From Aquisediminimonas profunda (GTDB lineage: Bacteria; Pseudomonadota; Alphaproteobacteria; Sphingomonadales; Sphingomonadaceae), in the NCBI RefSeq assembly GCF_019443285.1, contig NZ_CP080327.1:3282001-3346000 (forward strand): 64,000 nucleotides of DNA, read 5' to 3'. Position numbers and translations under genes: made by a program. Positions within the stretch are counted from its first letter, which is position 1. Each line of letters starts with the position of its first letter. The notes under the pieces are model-generated. The model did not search any database. It was given only the letters and a program-made list of their open reading frames with translations, and was not told the DNA's origin. Below are positions 24,559 through 34,043 of the stretch, piece by piece.

Positions 24559-26119
24559 TGCAAGGACCGTCAAGGAAACCGAAATCAAGTTGATAACGGA
24601 TTCGGATTCGCTCGCTGAATTGAAACGGAATCCGAATCTGAGAGGGCGGGAGGCTTCCCAATCTCTGGTTACGACCTACTTCGACACTCGCGACAGGCGT
24701 CTGGCCAAGGCCGGTGTCAGACTGAGGCTGCGCACCGGACACGGGAAGGTTGAGCAGACCATCAAAACCAATGCCAGGGACGGCCCATCATTTGCTGTCC
24801 AGCTTGAAAAGACCTGCCTCCTCGACCGACCAAAGTTGGACATCAAGGCGTTTCCAAAAAGCAACCGCGAGAGCCTGGAAACTTTGGCAGGAGGTGAAGA
24901 TCTAAGAGAGATTGCGACCACAAAGGTCGAGCGTCTCCAACGTACCTTGGAACGCAATGGTGCAAGAATTGAGTTGGCATTTGATTTCGGGACAATCGAG
25001 GCAGCAGGCCATTCCAAAAATATTTCTGAACTGGAACTTGAGCTCAAGCGGGGAAACCTGGCCACGCTGCTCCAGTTTATCCGGGACCTGCCCCCGGGTT
25101 TCAAGCTGGCCTGGTCGTCGAGCAGCAAGTGCGCGCGGGCATTCGATCTTGCTGACGGACTCGAAATGGCCGCGTCGAAGGCAGTACCCGTATCGCTGAA
25201 AAGTGACATGCTGGTCAGGACCGCATTTCAGGCTATTGCATGGAATTGTCTGGGCCACCTTATAAACAACTATCTTGTGGTCATCGATCAACGCGATGCA
25301 GAAGCCGTGCATCAATGTCGCGTCGCGCTACGGCGACTGCGCGTTGCGGCTTCAATTTTTGGTCGTGTCATCAATGAAAGACCGGGGGCCACCTTGCGTG
25401 CTCAGTGGAAGGCCGTCGCAGAGTCCCTCGGCCAGGCCCGGATCATTGACGTCTTGTTGGAGACCATAACGTCTGGGACCCCCAAAGAATCCGGTGACGC
25501 CAATCTGGTGCTCTCGCTCCTCAAGCGCGTGCGTGACCAGCGTTATGGCGAGATAGGAGCCTTATTGGGCAGCCGCTCCTTTCAGGATATGCTCTTGTGC
25601 ACTGGCATCTGGATCGAGACCAACGGCGTGGCCGGCTCGGCTGCGACGGAAAAGGAACGCGCGCTCTCAAAATTTGCTGCAGAATCATTGCAGACATTGC
25701 GCAGCCGAGTGGAAAAAGATTGCCGGCGCGTCTCGAAACTCGGCAACCGCCGGCGGCATCGTTTGCGAATTCGCCTGAAGAGCTACCGATATGGCACCGA
25801 GTTCTTCTCTTCGCTCTTCCAGACTCCTCAGAGCAGACGTCATCTGGAAACACTTCTGGACGCGCAGGAAAAACTGCAGGATCGACTGGGCGAACTCAAC
25901 GATCTCTCTGTCTTTGGACGTTGCAAGCACATCGACTTGTCGCCGTTGAACGCAATCGATCAGGCAACCGTGCGCTCATATTTGAAACGCATGAATCGAT
26001 CGCAGCGCAGCAGCGTGGATAATCTGCGCGCGCGCACGGTTCACGCGGGCCGCAAGCTTACAAGGCTCGAACAATTCAAATGGCATGATCTCGCCCAGCT
26101 TCGGAAAAAGAATCAATGA
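24539..26119 (+). CDS. CYTH-CHAD protein (inorganic triphosphatase-like)
   Basis: A 526-residue two-domain protein. Residues 10-200 are a CYTH domain with the ExExK signature ETEIKL, an RLRTGHGK-like strand and alternating charged strands of the triphosphate tunnel. From about 215 to the end is a CHAD domain of His/Arg-rich helices (AVHQCRVALRRLRVAAS, RHRLRIRLKSYRYGTEFF) that bind polyphosphate. YgiF-like relatives hydrolyse inorganic triphosphate or associate with polyphosphate granules. The ATG at 24539 sits behind GGAGGA. The stop overlaps the next ATG (ATGA), coupling it to a Cys-rich membrane protein. Confidence 0.9.
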   Translation: MGRPRNSARTVKETEIKLITDSDSLAELKRNPNLRGREASQSLVTTYFDTRDRRLAKAGVRLRLRTGHGKVEQTIKTNARDGPSFAVQLEKTCLLDRPKLDIKAFPKSNRESLETLAGGEDLREIATTKVERLQRTLERNGARIELAFDFGTIEAAGHSKNISELELELKRGNLATLLQFIRDLPPGFKLAWSSSSKCARAFDLADGLEMAASKAVPVSLKSDMLVRTAFQAIAWNCLGHLINNYLVVIDQRDAEAVHQCRVALRRLRVAASIFGRVINERPGATLRAQWKAVAESLGQARIIDVLLETITSGTPKESGDANLVLSLLKRVRDQRYGEIGALLGSRSFQDMLLCTGIWIETNGVAGSAATEKERALSKFAAESLQTLRSRVEKDCRRVSKLGNRRRHRLRIRLKSYRYGTEFFSSLFQTPQSRRHLETLLDAQEKLQDRLGELNDLSVFGRCKHIDLSPLNAIDQATVRSYLKRMNRSQRSSVDNLRARTVHAGRKLTRLEQFKWHDLAQLRKKNQ

Positions 26120-26730
26120 CACATCGAATGCGCGATCTCGCCAACGAGATTGTAAGGCTTCAGGGCGAACTTGATCGCGAGATAGAACAGCGCCGGAAGG
26201 CGCTGGGCTGGAATCTGCAGAACCGGCTCGTCGAGTTCGAACATGGAATTGTGGCGCAACATCGGCGCCTGCGCCTGAGCGCGGCGGCACTTGTCGCACG
26301 CGCTCCAATAACAACCTTGCTGACCGCCCCCGTCATCTATTCGCTGATCTTGCCCCTCGTCCTTATCGATATCTGGGCCAGCATCTACCAACGCATCTGC
26401 TTCCCGGTTTACAAGATACCTTTGGTGCAACGTTCGGACTTTATCGCCTTCGACCGACAGCACCTGGCCTATCTCAACTGGATTGAAGCCTTGAACTGTG
26501 GCTTTTGCGGCTATGCCAATGGTCTGGTCGCATATCTCCGCGAAATCAGCAGCCGCACTGAACAATATTGGTGTCCCATCAAGCACGCGATCCGCATCAG
26601 TGACCCGCACAGCCGCTATCGCGACTTTCTGGAATATGGCGATGCCGCAGGATATCGCGAACGTCTCGAGCGATTTCGGGAAGCGCTCCGCGAACCGAAG
26701 GATGGCAATCAAACGACAGGCAGTGGCTGA
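26116..26730 (+). CDS. Conserved Cys-rich membrane-associated protein of unknown function
   Basis: A 204-residue protein with an N-terminal charged helix, a hydrophobic segment (APVIYSLILPLVLIDIWASI, about 71-90) and a conserved C-terminal half with QRICFPVY, FDRQHLAYLNWIEALNCGFCGYANG and EQYWCPIKHA. Cysteines 128, 131 and 153 plus His 157 could form a metal or disulfide site. I have seen this arrangement as a conserved but uncharacterised protein family; I can name no activity. It is translationally coupled to the CYTH-CHAD gene by a 4-base overlap, which suggests a shared role in polyphosphate or phosphate metabolism. Confidence 0.72.
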   Translation: MTHRMRDLANEIVRLQGELDREIEQRRKALGWNLQNRLVEFEHGIVAQHRRLRLSAAALVARAPITTLLTAPVIYSLILPLVLIDIWASIYQRICFPVYKIPLVQRSDFIAFDRQHLAYLNWIEALNCGFCGYANGLVAYLREISSRTEQYWCPIKHAIRISDPHSRYRDFLEYGDAAGYRERLERFREALREPKDGNQTTGSG

Positions 26731-26741
26731 AGCCTCAAACC

Positions 26742-27182
26742 CTAACTCCGCACCAGAAGTTCCTCTATGTCCGCTGAGGGCCGATCGGCATAATCTTTTG
26801 CAATTTCAGCAATGATCCGGCTTCGTACCGCGTCACCAAATGCCTTTCTGAGCGCGCTCATTGATTTTGGAGCAGCGACGATGACGAGGGTAGCATCCGG
26901 CGCTTTGCCCAATCTCTCGGTGACCATGGCTGCAGCCTTTTTCATGAACTCATCTTCTGCGCGCTGATGATAATCCGGCACCTGATAATTGCTTCGGCGC
27001 GAACCGCTGCTCGAAAAGGAGCGTCCGGGGCGGTCCGTCCCCAAGTCAGCCGTATCCGGAACTTTCTGGTTCTCGGTAACAAGCGTTTCCAATTCGACCG
27101 CAAGTCCATGACCGCGATTCCGGTACAGGGTGTAAGAGCCGCCATCGGCCACGAGAACGAGGCAGTTGTGAGCAACGAGCAT
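26742..27182 (-). CDS. Host attachment family protein
   Basis: A 146-residue soluble protein of the Host_attach (PF10116-like) family: HNCLVLVADGGSYTLYRNRG at the N-terminus and LVIVAAPKSMSALRKAF in the middle, with IAEIAKDYADRPSADIEELL at the end. The family name comes from plant-associated bacteria; the molecular role is not established. It is convergent with the Cys-rich protein gene (11-base gap) and divergent from the ABC exporter genes. Confidence 0.82.
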   Translation of the reverse strand: MLVAHNCLVLVADGGSYTLYRNRGHGLAVELETLVTENQKVPDTADLGTDRPGRSFSSSGSRRSNYQVPDYHQRAEDEFMKKAAAMVTERLGKAPDATLVIVAAPKSMSALRKAFGDAVRSRIIAEIAKDYADRPSADIEELLVRS

Positions 27183-27280
27183 TGGCCATCTCCATTTCGA
27201 TGCTGTTCAGGGGCCATCTGTTCCCGAAGCAGAACATGGCCGCTTGAGACGAGGTTAGGCCGTTCGACTTGTTTGCCGCA

Positions 27281-27315
27281 TTCGGGAATTCTACCTAGAA
27301 CCAAACTTTCCCGAA
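27281..27315. promoter_or_regulatory. Inverted repeat between host-attachment and ABC genes
   Basis: TTCGGGAA (27281-27288) and its perfect complement TTCCCGAA (27308-27315), 19 bases apart, in the 227-base spacer of two divergent transcription units. It could be an operator with half-sites in register (27-base centre spacing) or a weak hairpin. Confidence 0.4.
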
Positions 27316-27409
27316 CGGGACGATGCCGAGACGATAGGTAGTCCCCCGTATTGCAGGTAAGGTGCTTCTGGCGCCATCAATCACCTTCCACCAATACAGG
27401 AATTACCCA

Positions 27410-28162
27410 ATGCCGGCTCCTGAAATTGGGCAAGCGGCGAATGAACAGAATGTAGCCTCAGAACCGATCTATCGCATTGAAGATCTGGCCAAGCGCTATG
27501 GTGAAGGGGACAACGCTGTCCATGCGTTGCGTGGCGTGACTCTGGACATCGCGCGCGGATCAATGATCGTCCTGTTGGGACCCTCTGGCTCTGGAAAGTC
27601 GACATTCCTCAACATCGTCGGCGGTCTCGATCGCCCGAGCGACGGTCATGTCTGGTTCGACAATTCAGACCTCGCCGCTTGCAGTGATCGGGAACTTACA
27701 GAATATCGCCGAAAGAATATCGGCTTTGTTTTCCAGTTCTACAATCTCATTCCTTCGCTGACAGCGCGAGAAAACGTGGCTCTGATCACGGAAATTGCTG
27801 AAAACCCCATGGATCCCGCAGAAGCGCTTTCACTGGTCGGACTGGAGTCACGGATCGACCATTTTCCCTCTCAGCTTTCAGGCGGGGAACAGCAACGTGT
27901 TGCGATTGCCCGTGCGATCGCGAAGCGACCTGATGTCCTTTTGTGCGATGAGCCGACCGGAGCGCTTGACAGCCTCACGGGGAAGCTGGTGCTTTCTGCG
28001 CTGGACACCATCAATCGTTCACTTGGAACGACAACGATGGTCATCACCCACAATGCCGTGATCGCAGGCATGGCAGACGAAGTGCTGGCCTTTGCCGATG
28101 GCCGGCTTTCCGAAGCTCACAAGAATCCCTTGCGCAAACTCCCTGCCGAGCTTTGGTGGTGA
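27410..28162 (+). CDS. ABC transporter ATP-binding protein (MacB/LolD type)
   Basis: A 250-residue ATPase with Walker [11 protein letters not shown]-loop [18 protein letters not shown], signature [16 protein letters not shown], Walker [13 protein letters not shown] and the H-loop VITHN. The sequence around [11 protein letters not shown] and EPTGALD is characteristic of the MacB/LolD/DevA group that pairs with FtsX-type permeases. First gene of a three-gene exporter; its stop overlaps the permease GTG by 4 bases. The start at 27410 follows AGGAATT. Confidence 0.92.
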   Translation: MPAPEIGQAANEQNVASEPIYRIEDLAKRYGEGDNAVHALRGVTLDIARGSMIVLLGPSGSGKSTFLNIVGGLDRPSDGHVWFDNSDLAACSDRELTEYRRKNIGFVFQFYNLIPSLTARENVALITEIAENPMDPAEALSLVGLESRIDHFPSQLSGGEQQRVAIARAIAKRPDVLLCDEPTGALDSLTGKLVLSALDTINRSLGTTTMVITHNAVIAGMADEVLAFADGRLSEAHKNPLRKLPAELWW

Positions 28163-30531
28163 CGGCCGTGCGGATGCTTGACAGGAAATTGTTGAGGGAT
28201 CTGTGGCGATTGCGCGCTCAATCGCTGGCAATCGCGCTCATCATTGCCGCAGGCATCGGTATGGTCATCATGTCGATGGGCATGATCCGATCACTCGATG
28301 AAACGCGTCTCGCCTATTATGACCGTTATCGGTTCGCGGATGTGTTTGCACCGGTAAGCCGTGCTCCAGAGGCCCTTGCCGATCAGGCCCGCGCAATTTC
28401 GGGCGTTTCTGTGGTGGAAAGCCGGCTGACAACAATTGCCACGATCAATATCCCCGGGGTTGCAGAGCCTGTCGCTGCGCGCGTGCACTCTGTCCCGATG
28501 CAGGGGCAACCGGGCCTGAACAGACTCGTGCTCCGTTCGGGGCGGTGGCTCAACCCGCTGCGATCGAACGAAGTGCTGGTAAGTGAACAGTTCTTCAAGG
28601 CCGCCAGACTGAAACTGGGCAATGTCCTTTTGACGCAGATACGGGGAAAACGCATTCCGCTGCGCATCGTGGGGACCGTGCTTTCGCCTGAATATGTCTA
28701 TTCGATTGCGCCAGGCCAGATCTTTCCCGACAACAGCCGCTTCGGTGTCATGTGGATGGCGCGGGAGCCGCTGGCTGCAGCACTCGACATGCACGGTGCC
28801 TTTAACGATCTGCTCTTGAAACTGCAGCGCGGCGCCGATCAGGGCGAAGTCATCCGCCGGCTCGATCTACTGTTGGGACGTTTTGGCGGCGTTGCAGCTT
28901 ATGGTCGGGAACAGCACATCTCTGACCGGTTCGTTCTCAATGAACTTGACCAATTGCGGACGATGACGGGTTTTCTGCCGCCCGTATTCCTGGGCGTCGC
29001 GGTCTTCCTGCTCAACATTGTCTTGGGGCGGCTGGTTGAAACAGAGCGGGAAGTGATCGGGCTGTTGAAGGCATTCGGCTACCGAAACTGGACGATTGCC
29101 GCACACTATATGGAACTTGCCTGCCTCCTATCGCTTCTGGGGTTGGTATTGGGGGCTGGTCTTGGAACCTGGCTCGGCCATGGCACAGCGACCATGTATC
29201 AGGAATTCTTTGTCTTTCCGTTCCTTCAGTTCAGCAGCGGCCTGGATGTCTATGCCATTGCACTGTTTGCTGCGGTCGGCGCTGTGTTGCTTGGGTCTGC
29301 AACTGCCGTCAGACGAGCAATCAGACTTTCCCCTGCCGAAGCCATGCGACCGCCAAAACCGCAATCCTATGGCGGTTTCGTCGCAAACTGGCTTGCCAAG
29401 GCGCGGCGGCTTGACGAACCGACACGCATCATCCTGCGAGATCTGGCACGCCAACCCGTTCGGTCCGGACTGACGGTTGTCGGAATCGCGTTCGCACTTG
29501 CGCTGTACATCACGTCTGCCGGATCGACGGACAATGTCGAAAAGATGATCGATCTCGCCTTTGGACAGGCCGAGCGGCAGGATTTGACTGTAACGTTTGC
29601 CGAACCTCGCGATCGAAGGGTCCTCTTTGAGCTCGCTGCCATTCCGGGCGTCCGCAGAGTAGAAGCAGGTCGATCAACCGCTGCTCGATTGCGCATTGGC
29701 AAGTCCGTTGAAAGGCAGGCGATTTCGGGCGTACCTGCAGAAACGGATCTAAGCCGCATGATCGATCTTCGCGGCAGGCCCGTCGCTCCCCCCGAGTTTG
29801 GCATGCTGATCGCCTCATCACTTGCGGACAAGCTCGGGGTCGGACGCGGTGCCATGCTCGATATCCAGGTTTCCGAAGGTCGGCAGGCTCGTTTTCCGAT
29901 TGAAGTCACGGGCGTCGTCGAAAGTCCGGTTGGTTCTCCTGCCTATATGTCGCTCGCTGCGCTGAACCGTCTTCTCCACGAAGGCCAGACTGTTTCGTCC
30001 GCTGCACTGGCAGTTGACCCTGAGCAGCTGGAACAGGTCTATGCGCGACTGAAGGCCAGTCCGATGGTCGCAGGAGTTGCATCGCGCAATGCAGCACTCT
30101 CCGGGATCAGAATCACGATTTCGCGCAACATGGGCTTGGTCTCTCTCTTCATCTCCGGCTTTGCGATGATGCTGGTTTTTGGTGTCGTATATAATGCCGG
30201 GCGGATCATGCTTTCAGAGCGTGCCCGCGATTTGGCCTCACTGCGCGTCCTTGGATATCGGCAGAGCGAAGTGTCTTATGTGTTGCTCGGCGCACTTGCC
30301 ATACTCATGCTGTTGGCATTGCCAATCGGGTCGGCGATGGGCGTCGCTCTTTCGCGTGCGCTGATGCAGAGCTTTAGCAACGATCTCTTTACGATCCCGT
30401 TCGGAATGCGAGCGGCAACGATCGCAAAAGGCTGGCTAGTCGTGCTTGCGGCAACGGTTGCGACAATGATGTTGATCAAGGTCCGTGTGGATCGCCTCGA
30501 CCTTGTCGAGGTGCTCAAGACGAGGGAGTAA
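28159..30531 (+). CDS. FtsX-type ABC transporter permease
   Basis: A 790-residue permease with an N-terminal helix, a large periplasmic domain (about 50-250), three membrane helices, a second periplasmic part and three more helices at the end. FtsX-family features include [26 protein letters not shown] and [20 protein letters not shown], the two duplicated halves. GTG at 28159 overlaps the stop of the ATPase gene (GTGA). In MacB/DevC-like systems such permeases do not translocate substrate across the inner membrane alone but act mechanically with an HlyD-type adaptor, which is encoded next. Cargo unknown. Confidence 0.9.
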   Translation: MTAVRMLDRKLLRDLWRLRAQSLAIALIIAAGIGMVIMSMGMIRSLDETRLAYYDRYRFADVFAPVSRAPEALADQARAISGVSVVESRLTTIATINIPGVAEPVAARVHSVPMQGQPGLNRLVLRSGRWLNPLRSNEVLVSEQFFKAARLKLGNVLLTQIRGKRIPLRIVGTVLSPEYVYSIAPGQIFPDNSRFGVMWMAREPLAAALDMHGAFNDLLLKLQRGADQGEVIRRLDLLLGRFGGVAAYGREQHISDRFVLNELDQLRTMTGFLPPVFLGVAVFLLNIVLGRLVETEREVIGLLKAFGYRNWTIAAHYMELACLLSLLGLVLGAGLGTWLGHGTATMYQEFFVFPFLQFSSGLDVYAIALFAAVGAVLLGSATAVRRAIRLSPAEAMRPPKPQSYGGFVANWLAKARRLDEPTRIILRDLARQPVRSGLTVVGIAFALALYITSAGSTDNVEKMIDLAFGQAERQDLTVTFAEPRDRRVLFELAAIPGVRRVEAGRSTAARLRIGKSVERQAISGVPAETDLSRMIDLRGRPVAPPEFGMLIASSLADKLGVGRGAMLDIQVSEGRQARFPIEVTGVVESPVGSPAYMSLAALNRLLHEGQTVSSAALAVDPEQLEQVYARLKASPMVAGVASRNAALSGIRITISRNMGLVSLFISGFAMMLVFGVVYNAGRIMLSERARDLASLRVLGYRQSEVSYVLLGALAILMLLALPIGSAMGVALSRALMQSFSNDLFTIPFGMRAATIAKGWLVVLAATVATMMLIKVRVDRLDLVEVLKTRE

Positions 30532-30534
30532 GTG

Positions 30535-31746
30535 ATGGCAGGGAAGCACCGAATCGGTCCATTTATCATCGCCGGCCTGGTCCTGCTTGCATTGGCGGGT
30601 GCCGCCTTTGTGGCGTTGCGCAATCCAGCGGTTCCGGTCGATCTGGGTATGGTTGCACGACGCCCGATGCAGGTCACGATTGACGATGAAGCCGAAGCCC
30701 GGGCCCATGATCTCTACGTCGTATCGGCCCCAATCAATGGGCGCCTCTTGCGTGTCGATCTTGAACCCGGAGACAGGCTGATTGCCGGGAAAACGGTTGT
30801 GGCCCGGCTGATGCCCGCCAACCCTGACTTTCTCAATGCTAGAACGGGAGGGGAAGCCCGCGCGCGCGTCCGATCCCTTGAAGCGATGGCGGCCGCAACG
30901 GCAGCCCGCATCCCACAGGCGATTGCTGAGCGAGACCTCGCGCAGCGCAATCTCGCGCGTGACGAGGCCTTGCTCAAGCGCGGTTTCCTGCCGCAAGCAG
31001 ACCTCGATCGTGCACGGATGGCGCGCGACCATGCCGATGCACTTGTCCTGGAAGTCCGGCGCGCGGCTGATGCGGCGCGCTATGACCTTGCTGCTGCGCG
31101 CGCGGCATTGACCGATCCGGCCACCATTGACCCTGGAAAAGGAGGCGTGTTTACGCTCCTCTCTCCTGTCAGTGGTCGGGTGCTCCGCATACCGCAGAAG
31201 AGCGAGGCGGTGGTTGCAGCAGGAACGCCGCTCGTCGAAATCGGCGATCCTTCCAAACTGGAACTGGTCACTGACTTGCTGTCTGCAGATGCGGTGCGCA
31301 TCAAGCCCGGGTTCGCAGCGACGCTGGAGCAATGGGGTGGAAACCATCCGATCCACGCACGGGTGCGGCTTGTCGAACCCTATGGCTTCACGAAGATTTC
31401 TGCGCTCGGCGTAGAAGAGCAGCGCGTCAATGTCGTGCTCGATTTCGCAGGTCCTGCGACGGAACGCCAAGGACTCGGCCATGGCTATCGCGGGGTGGTT
31501 CGCATTGTCACATGGTCCGCACCCGATGTGTTGACGGTACCAGCCAGCGCCTTGTTTCGCGACGGAAATGACTGGGCCCTTTTCGTCACACAGGAGGGAC
31601 GAGCCAGGCTTACGCACGTGAAGATTGGAAAGGTCAACGCCGACCTGGCCGAACTGCTGACACCGTTACGTCCCGGCCTCATGGTTGTCCTCCATCCAGG
31701 CGACCGTGTTGCCGACGGCGTGCGCATAAACCGGCGCGGAAATTGA
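30535..31746 (+). CDS. HlyD/DevB-type periplasmic adaptor
   Basis: A 403-residue membrane fusion protein: N-terminal anchor (FIIAGLVLLALAGAAFVAL), lipoyl-like halves (VSAPINGRLLRVDLEPGDRL and LLSPVSGRVLRIPQKSEAVV), an Ala/Arg-rich coiled-coil hairpin (about 105-190) and a beta-barrel with EIGDPSKLELVTDLLSAD. It joins the ABC permease to an outer-membrane channel. Start at the ATG 30535 (a GTG at 30532 directly precedes it). Last gene of the operon; no TolC-like gene is in the window, so the outer-membrane partner must be elsewhere. Confidence 0.9.
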   Translation: MAGKHRIGPFIIAGLVLLALAGAAFVALRNPAVPVDLGMVARRPMQVTIDDEAEARAHDLYVVSAPINGRLLRVDLEPGDRLIAGKTVVARLMPANPDFLNARTGGEARARVRSLEAMAAATAARIPQAIAERDLAQRNLARDEALLKRGFLPQADLDRARMARDHADALVLEVRRAADAARYDLAAARAALTDPATIDPGKGGVFTLLSPVSGRVLRIPQKSEAVVAAGTPLVEIGDPSKLELVTDLLSADAVRIKPGFAATLEQWGGNHPIHARVRLVEPYGFTKISALGVEEQRVNVVLDFAGPATERQGLGHGYRGVVRIVTWSAPDVLTVPASALFRDGNDWALFVTQEGRARLTHVKIGKVNADLAELLTPLRPGLMVVLHPGDRVADGVRINRRGN

Positions 31747-31819
31747 TCCAAGTCGAGTGCTGTCAACCTCGCCGAACTTTTCCACGTCATCATCATTTAC
31801 ATCGGAGCACAATACGCCC

Positions 31820-32713
31820 CTAAGACAGTCGATCCGTAACGGCCTGAAGCATCCATGAGCGCGCTGGTCCGGGCAAGCAATCCTTGCGCCACAGCGCATT
31901 GAGGCCGTAGGCCATGCCGGGGGCTTCCGGGATCGACAGCCTGACAAGGCGCCCGGCGGCCAGATCATCAGCGACGACATGGCGCGGCATGTTGCCCCAA
32001 CCGATCCCTTCGAGCAGCAATGCGTGTTTTGCGCCAAGGTCTGCGAGGCGCCATGTCCGGGCGCTCAGCACCGAGAAATCCCGGCCGGCGGTAAGCGGCG
32101 ACCGATCGGTCAGGACAAGCTGGCGGTACTGCCTGCTGACACCGGGCTGGATGACTGGCATTCGCGCAAGCGCGTGCGAAGGCGCGGCGACCGGCACGAG
32201 TTCCACTTCTCCAATCGCCATTCTTTCGAGTGCGGGGTCCTCAATGATCACCGGTCCACCGATACCGAGATTGGCGCGGCCATCAAGGACGAGTGCGGCA
32301 ATAGCGCCCAAAGCCTCGACATGCAGCCGCAGTTCGACCGTCGGGAAGTTCCGTTCGAATTCGCGAAGGATGCTCGCTACTTCCATGGTCGGATACATGA
32401 CGTCGACAGCAAGGGTCAGTTCTGACTCCAACCCCTGATTGTAGCTCCGCACCCCGGCAATCAGGGCATCGATATCATCGGTTACGGCTCGGGCATTCGC
32501 CAGCATTGCCTTGCCCGCATCGGTCAGGACGGGCCGGCGTGAGCCTTCGCGATCGAACAGCGTGATCCCAAGCTGGGCCTCCATGCTGGCGATCCCGTAG
32601 CTGACGACCGAGATCGCCCGTCCCATCCGGCGGGCGGCGGCATTGAAGCTGCCTTCGTCCACCACGGCCAGGAACAGGCGGATCTGGTCCAACGTCGGCT
32701 GACCTACATCCAT
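31820..32713 (-). CDS. LysR-family regulator divergent from the pirin operon
   Basis: A 297-residue LysR-type regulator. HTH region: LDQIRLFLAVVDEGSFNAAARRMGRAISVVSYGIASMEAQLG. The effector domain spans about 90-290. It is divergent from pirin-DoxX-nitroreductase, an arrangement common for LysR proteins that respond to quinones, nitroaromatics or similar electrophiles, with a 16-base palindrome in the spacer. I infer that it controls those genes; effector unknown. Confidence 0.85.
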   Translation of the reverse strand: MDVGQPTLDQIRLFLAVVDEGSFNAAARRMGRAISVVSYGIASMEAQLGITLFDREGSRRPVLTDAGKAMLANARAVTDDIDALIAGVRSYNQGLESELTLAVDVMYPTMEVASILREFERNFPTVELRLHVEALGAIAALVLDGRANLGIGGPVIIEDPALERMAIGEVELVPVAAPSHALARMPVIQPGVSRQYRQLVLTDRSPLTAGRDFSVLSARTWRLADLGAKHALLLEGIGWGNMPRHVVADDLAAGRLVRLSIPEAPGMAYGLNALWRKDCLPGPARSWMLQAVTDRLS

Positions 32714-32746
32714 TGTTCAACTTTCTCGAACATCATGGTTAGTTTT

Positions 32747-32762
32747 ATCAGAATTTTCTGAT
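32747..32762. promoter_or_regulatory. 16-base palindrome between LysR gene and pirin operon
   Basis: ATCAGAA, two central T, TTCTGAT: perfect 7-2-7 symmetry in the 106-base spacer. It is a good candidate operator for the divergent LysR regulator. Confidence 0.6.
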
Positions 32763-32819
32763 CACATTACAAGGCCTAGTTTCCCCCCAATCCCGGAACA
32801 AAAAGGATTGGAAAAAACC

Positions 32820-33518
32820 ATGATCGAACTTCGCTCTTTCGCCAGCCTCGGTGCAGCTCACCACGGATGGCTCGACGCCAAGCATCATTTCTCGTTTGCC
32901 GAATATCACGATCCCGAGCGGACCAATTGGGGCAGCCTCAGAGTCTGGAACGATGATACCATTGCGGCCCAGACCGGCTTTCCGCCGCATCCTCACCGCG
33001 ACATGGAAATCATCACCTATGTTCGCAAGGGTGCGATTTCCCACCGCGACAACCTTGGCAATTCTGGGCGAACGGTGGCCGGGGATGTTCAGGTGATGTC
33101 TGCAGGCACCGGTATTCAGCACTCCGAATATAACCTTGAGGATGTCGAGACCCAAATCTTTCAGATCTGGATCATCCCCGATACGCGGGGTCATGCGCCA
33201 CGCTGGGGGACCCGTCCGTTTCCCAAGAACGACCGCGCGGGAAAGTTTGTCGCCTTGGCCTCCGGCTTTGCCAATGATGGCGAGGCCCTGCCTATCCATG
33301 CCAATGCCCGGGTGCTGGGTGCATCGGTCAAAGCGGGCGAAACGATCCGCTACGAACTGAACCGCGACCGGCACGCCTACCTGGTGCCAGCAACCGGCCG
33401 CATCCGCGTCGGCGCAGTCGAAGCCGGTGCGCGCGACGGCGTGGCCATCACCGATGTCGAAGCCATCGAGATCACTGCACTTGAGGACAGCGAACTGGTC
33501 CTCGTCGACGCAAACTGA
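32820..33518 (+). CDS. Pirin family protein (YhaK/quercetinase-like)
   Basis: A 232-residue bicupin of the pirin family. Metal ligands lie in GFPPHPHRDMEIITYV (HxH) and the later GTGIQHSE (His and Glu); GQIWI-like FQIWIIP and the conserved HPH are family hallmarks. Some relatives cleave flavonols, others bind NF1-like or redox partners. Start chosen at the ATG 32820 with AAGGA upstream; a TTG 12 bases before is a less likely choice. First gene after the divergent LysR and followed by DoxX. Confidence 0.88.
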   Translation: MIELRSFASLGAAHHGWLDAKHHFSFAEYHDPERTNWGSLRVWNDDTIAAQTGFPPHPHRDMEIITYVRKGAISHRDNLGNSGRTVAGDVQVMSAGTGIQHSEYNLEDVETQIFQIWIIPDTRGHAPRWGTRPFPKNDRAGKFVALASGFANDGEALPIHANARVLGASVKAGETIRYELNRDRHAYLVPATGRIRVGAVEAGARDGVAITDVEAIEITALEDSELVLVDAN

Positions 33519-33548
33519 CCATCAACCCATTCATAAAGGAACTGAAAC

Positions 33549-33974
33549 ATGAACACGATCACAACCCATAACACCCCTTCCGAGGCGACCACGGTCACGG
33601 GCGCTTCACTCTTGGCTGTCTCCGGCCGCATCATGCTGGCGACGATCTTCCTCCTGAGCGGGGTCAGCAAGATTGCTGATCCTGGTTACACGTTGGGCTA
33701 CATCAACAGCGTTGGCCTCCCGTTGCCCTATCTGGCCCTTGCAGGCGCCATCGCAGTTGAAGTGCTCGGCGGAGTAGCGCTGATTGCTGGCTATCGCACC
33801 CGGCTGGTAGCCATCGTCCTTGCCCTGTTCAGCGTGGTCACGGCACTGGTGTTTCATGCGGCGCTGGGCGACCAGAACCAGTTCATCCACTTCTTCAAGA
33901 ACATCGCCATGGCCGGCGGCCTGTTGCAGGTCGCTGCGTTCGGCCCCGGTCGCATCAGTATCGACCGCAAGTGA
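33549..33974 (+). CDS. DoxX family membrane protein
   Basis: A 141-residue four-helix membrane protein: GRIMLATIFLLSGVSKI, LALAGAIAVEVLGGVALIAG, LVAIVLALFSVVTALVFH and a last helix near IAMAGGLLQVAAFG. The DoxX/DoxD family participates in electron or thiol-redox reactions in the membrane; many members sit beside pirins and flavoproteins, as here. Its ribosome site is AAAGGA upstream of the ATG at 33549. Confidence 0.86.
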   Translation: MNTITTHNTPSEATTVTGASLLAVSGRIMLATIFLLSGVSKIADPGYTLGYINSVGLPLPYLALAGAIAVEVLGGVALIAGYRTRLVAIVLALFSVVTALVFHAALGDQNQFIHFFKNIAMAGGLLQVAAFGPGRISIDRK

Positions 33975-34043
33975 CCCTTTGACATCAGAACCCGGGAGGC
34001 GGGCAGCCTGTTGCTGCCCCCTTTTCATCAAGAGGAAAATACC

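Noticed and set aside
30436-31617. 393-residue minus-strand frame over the HlyD-type gene
   Set aside because: Antisense shadow; the plus frame has adaptor-protein domains and follows the permease.
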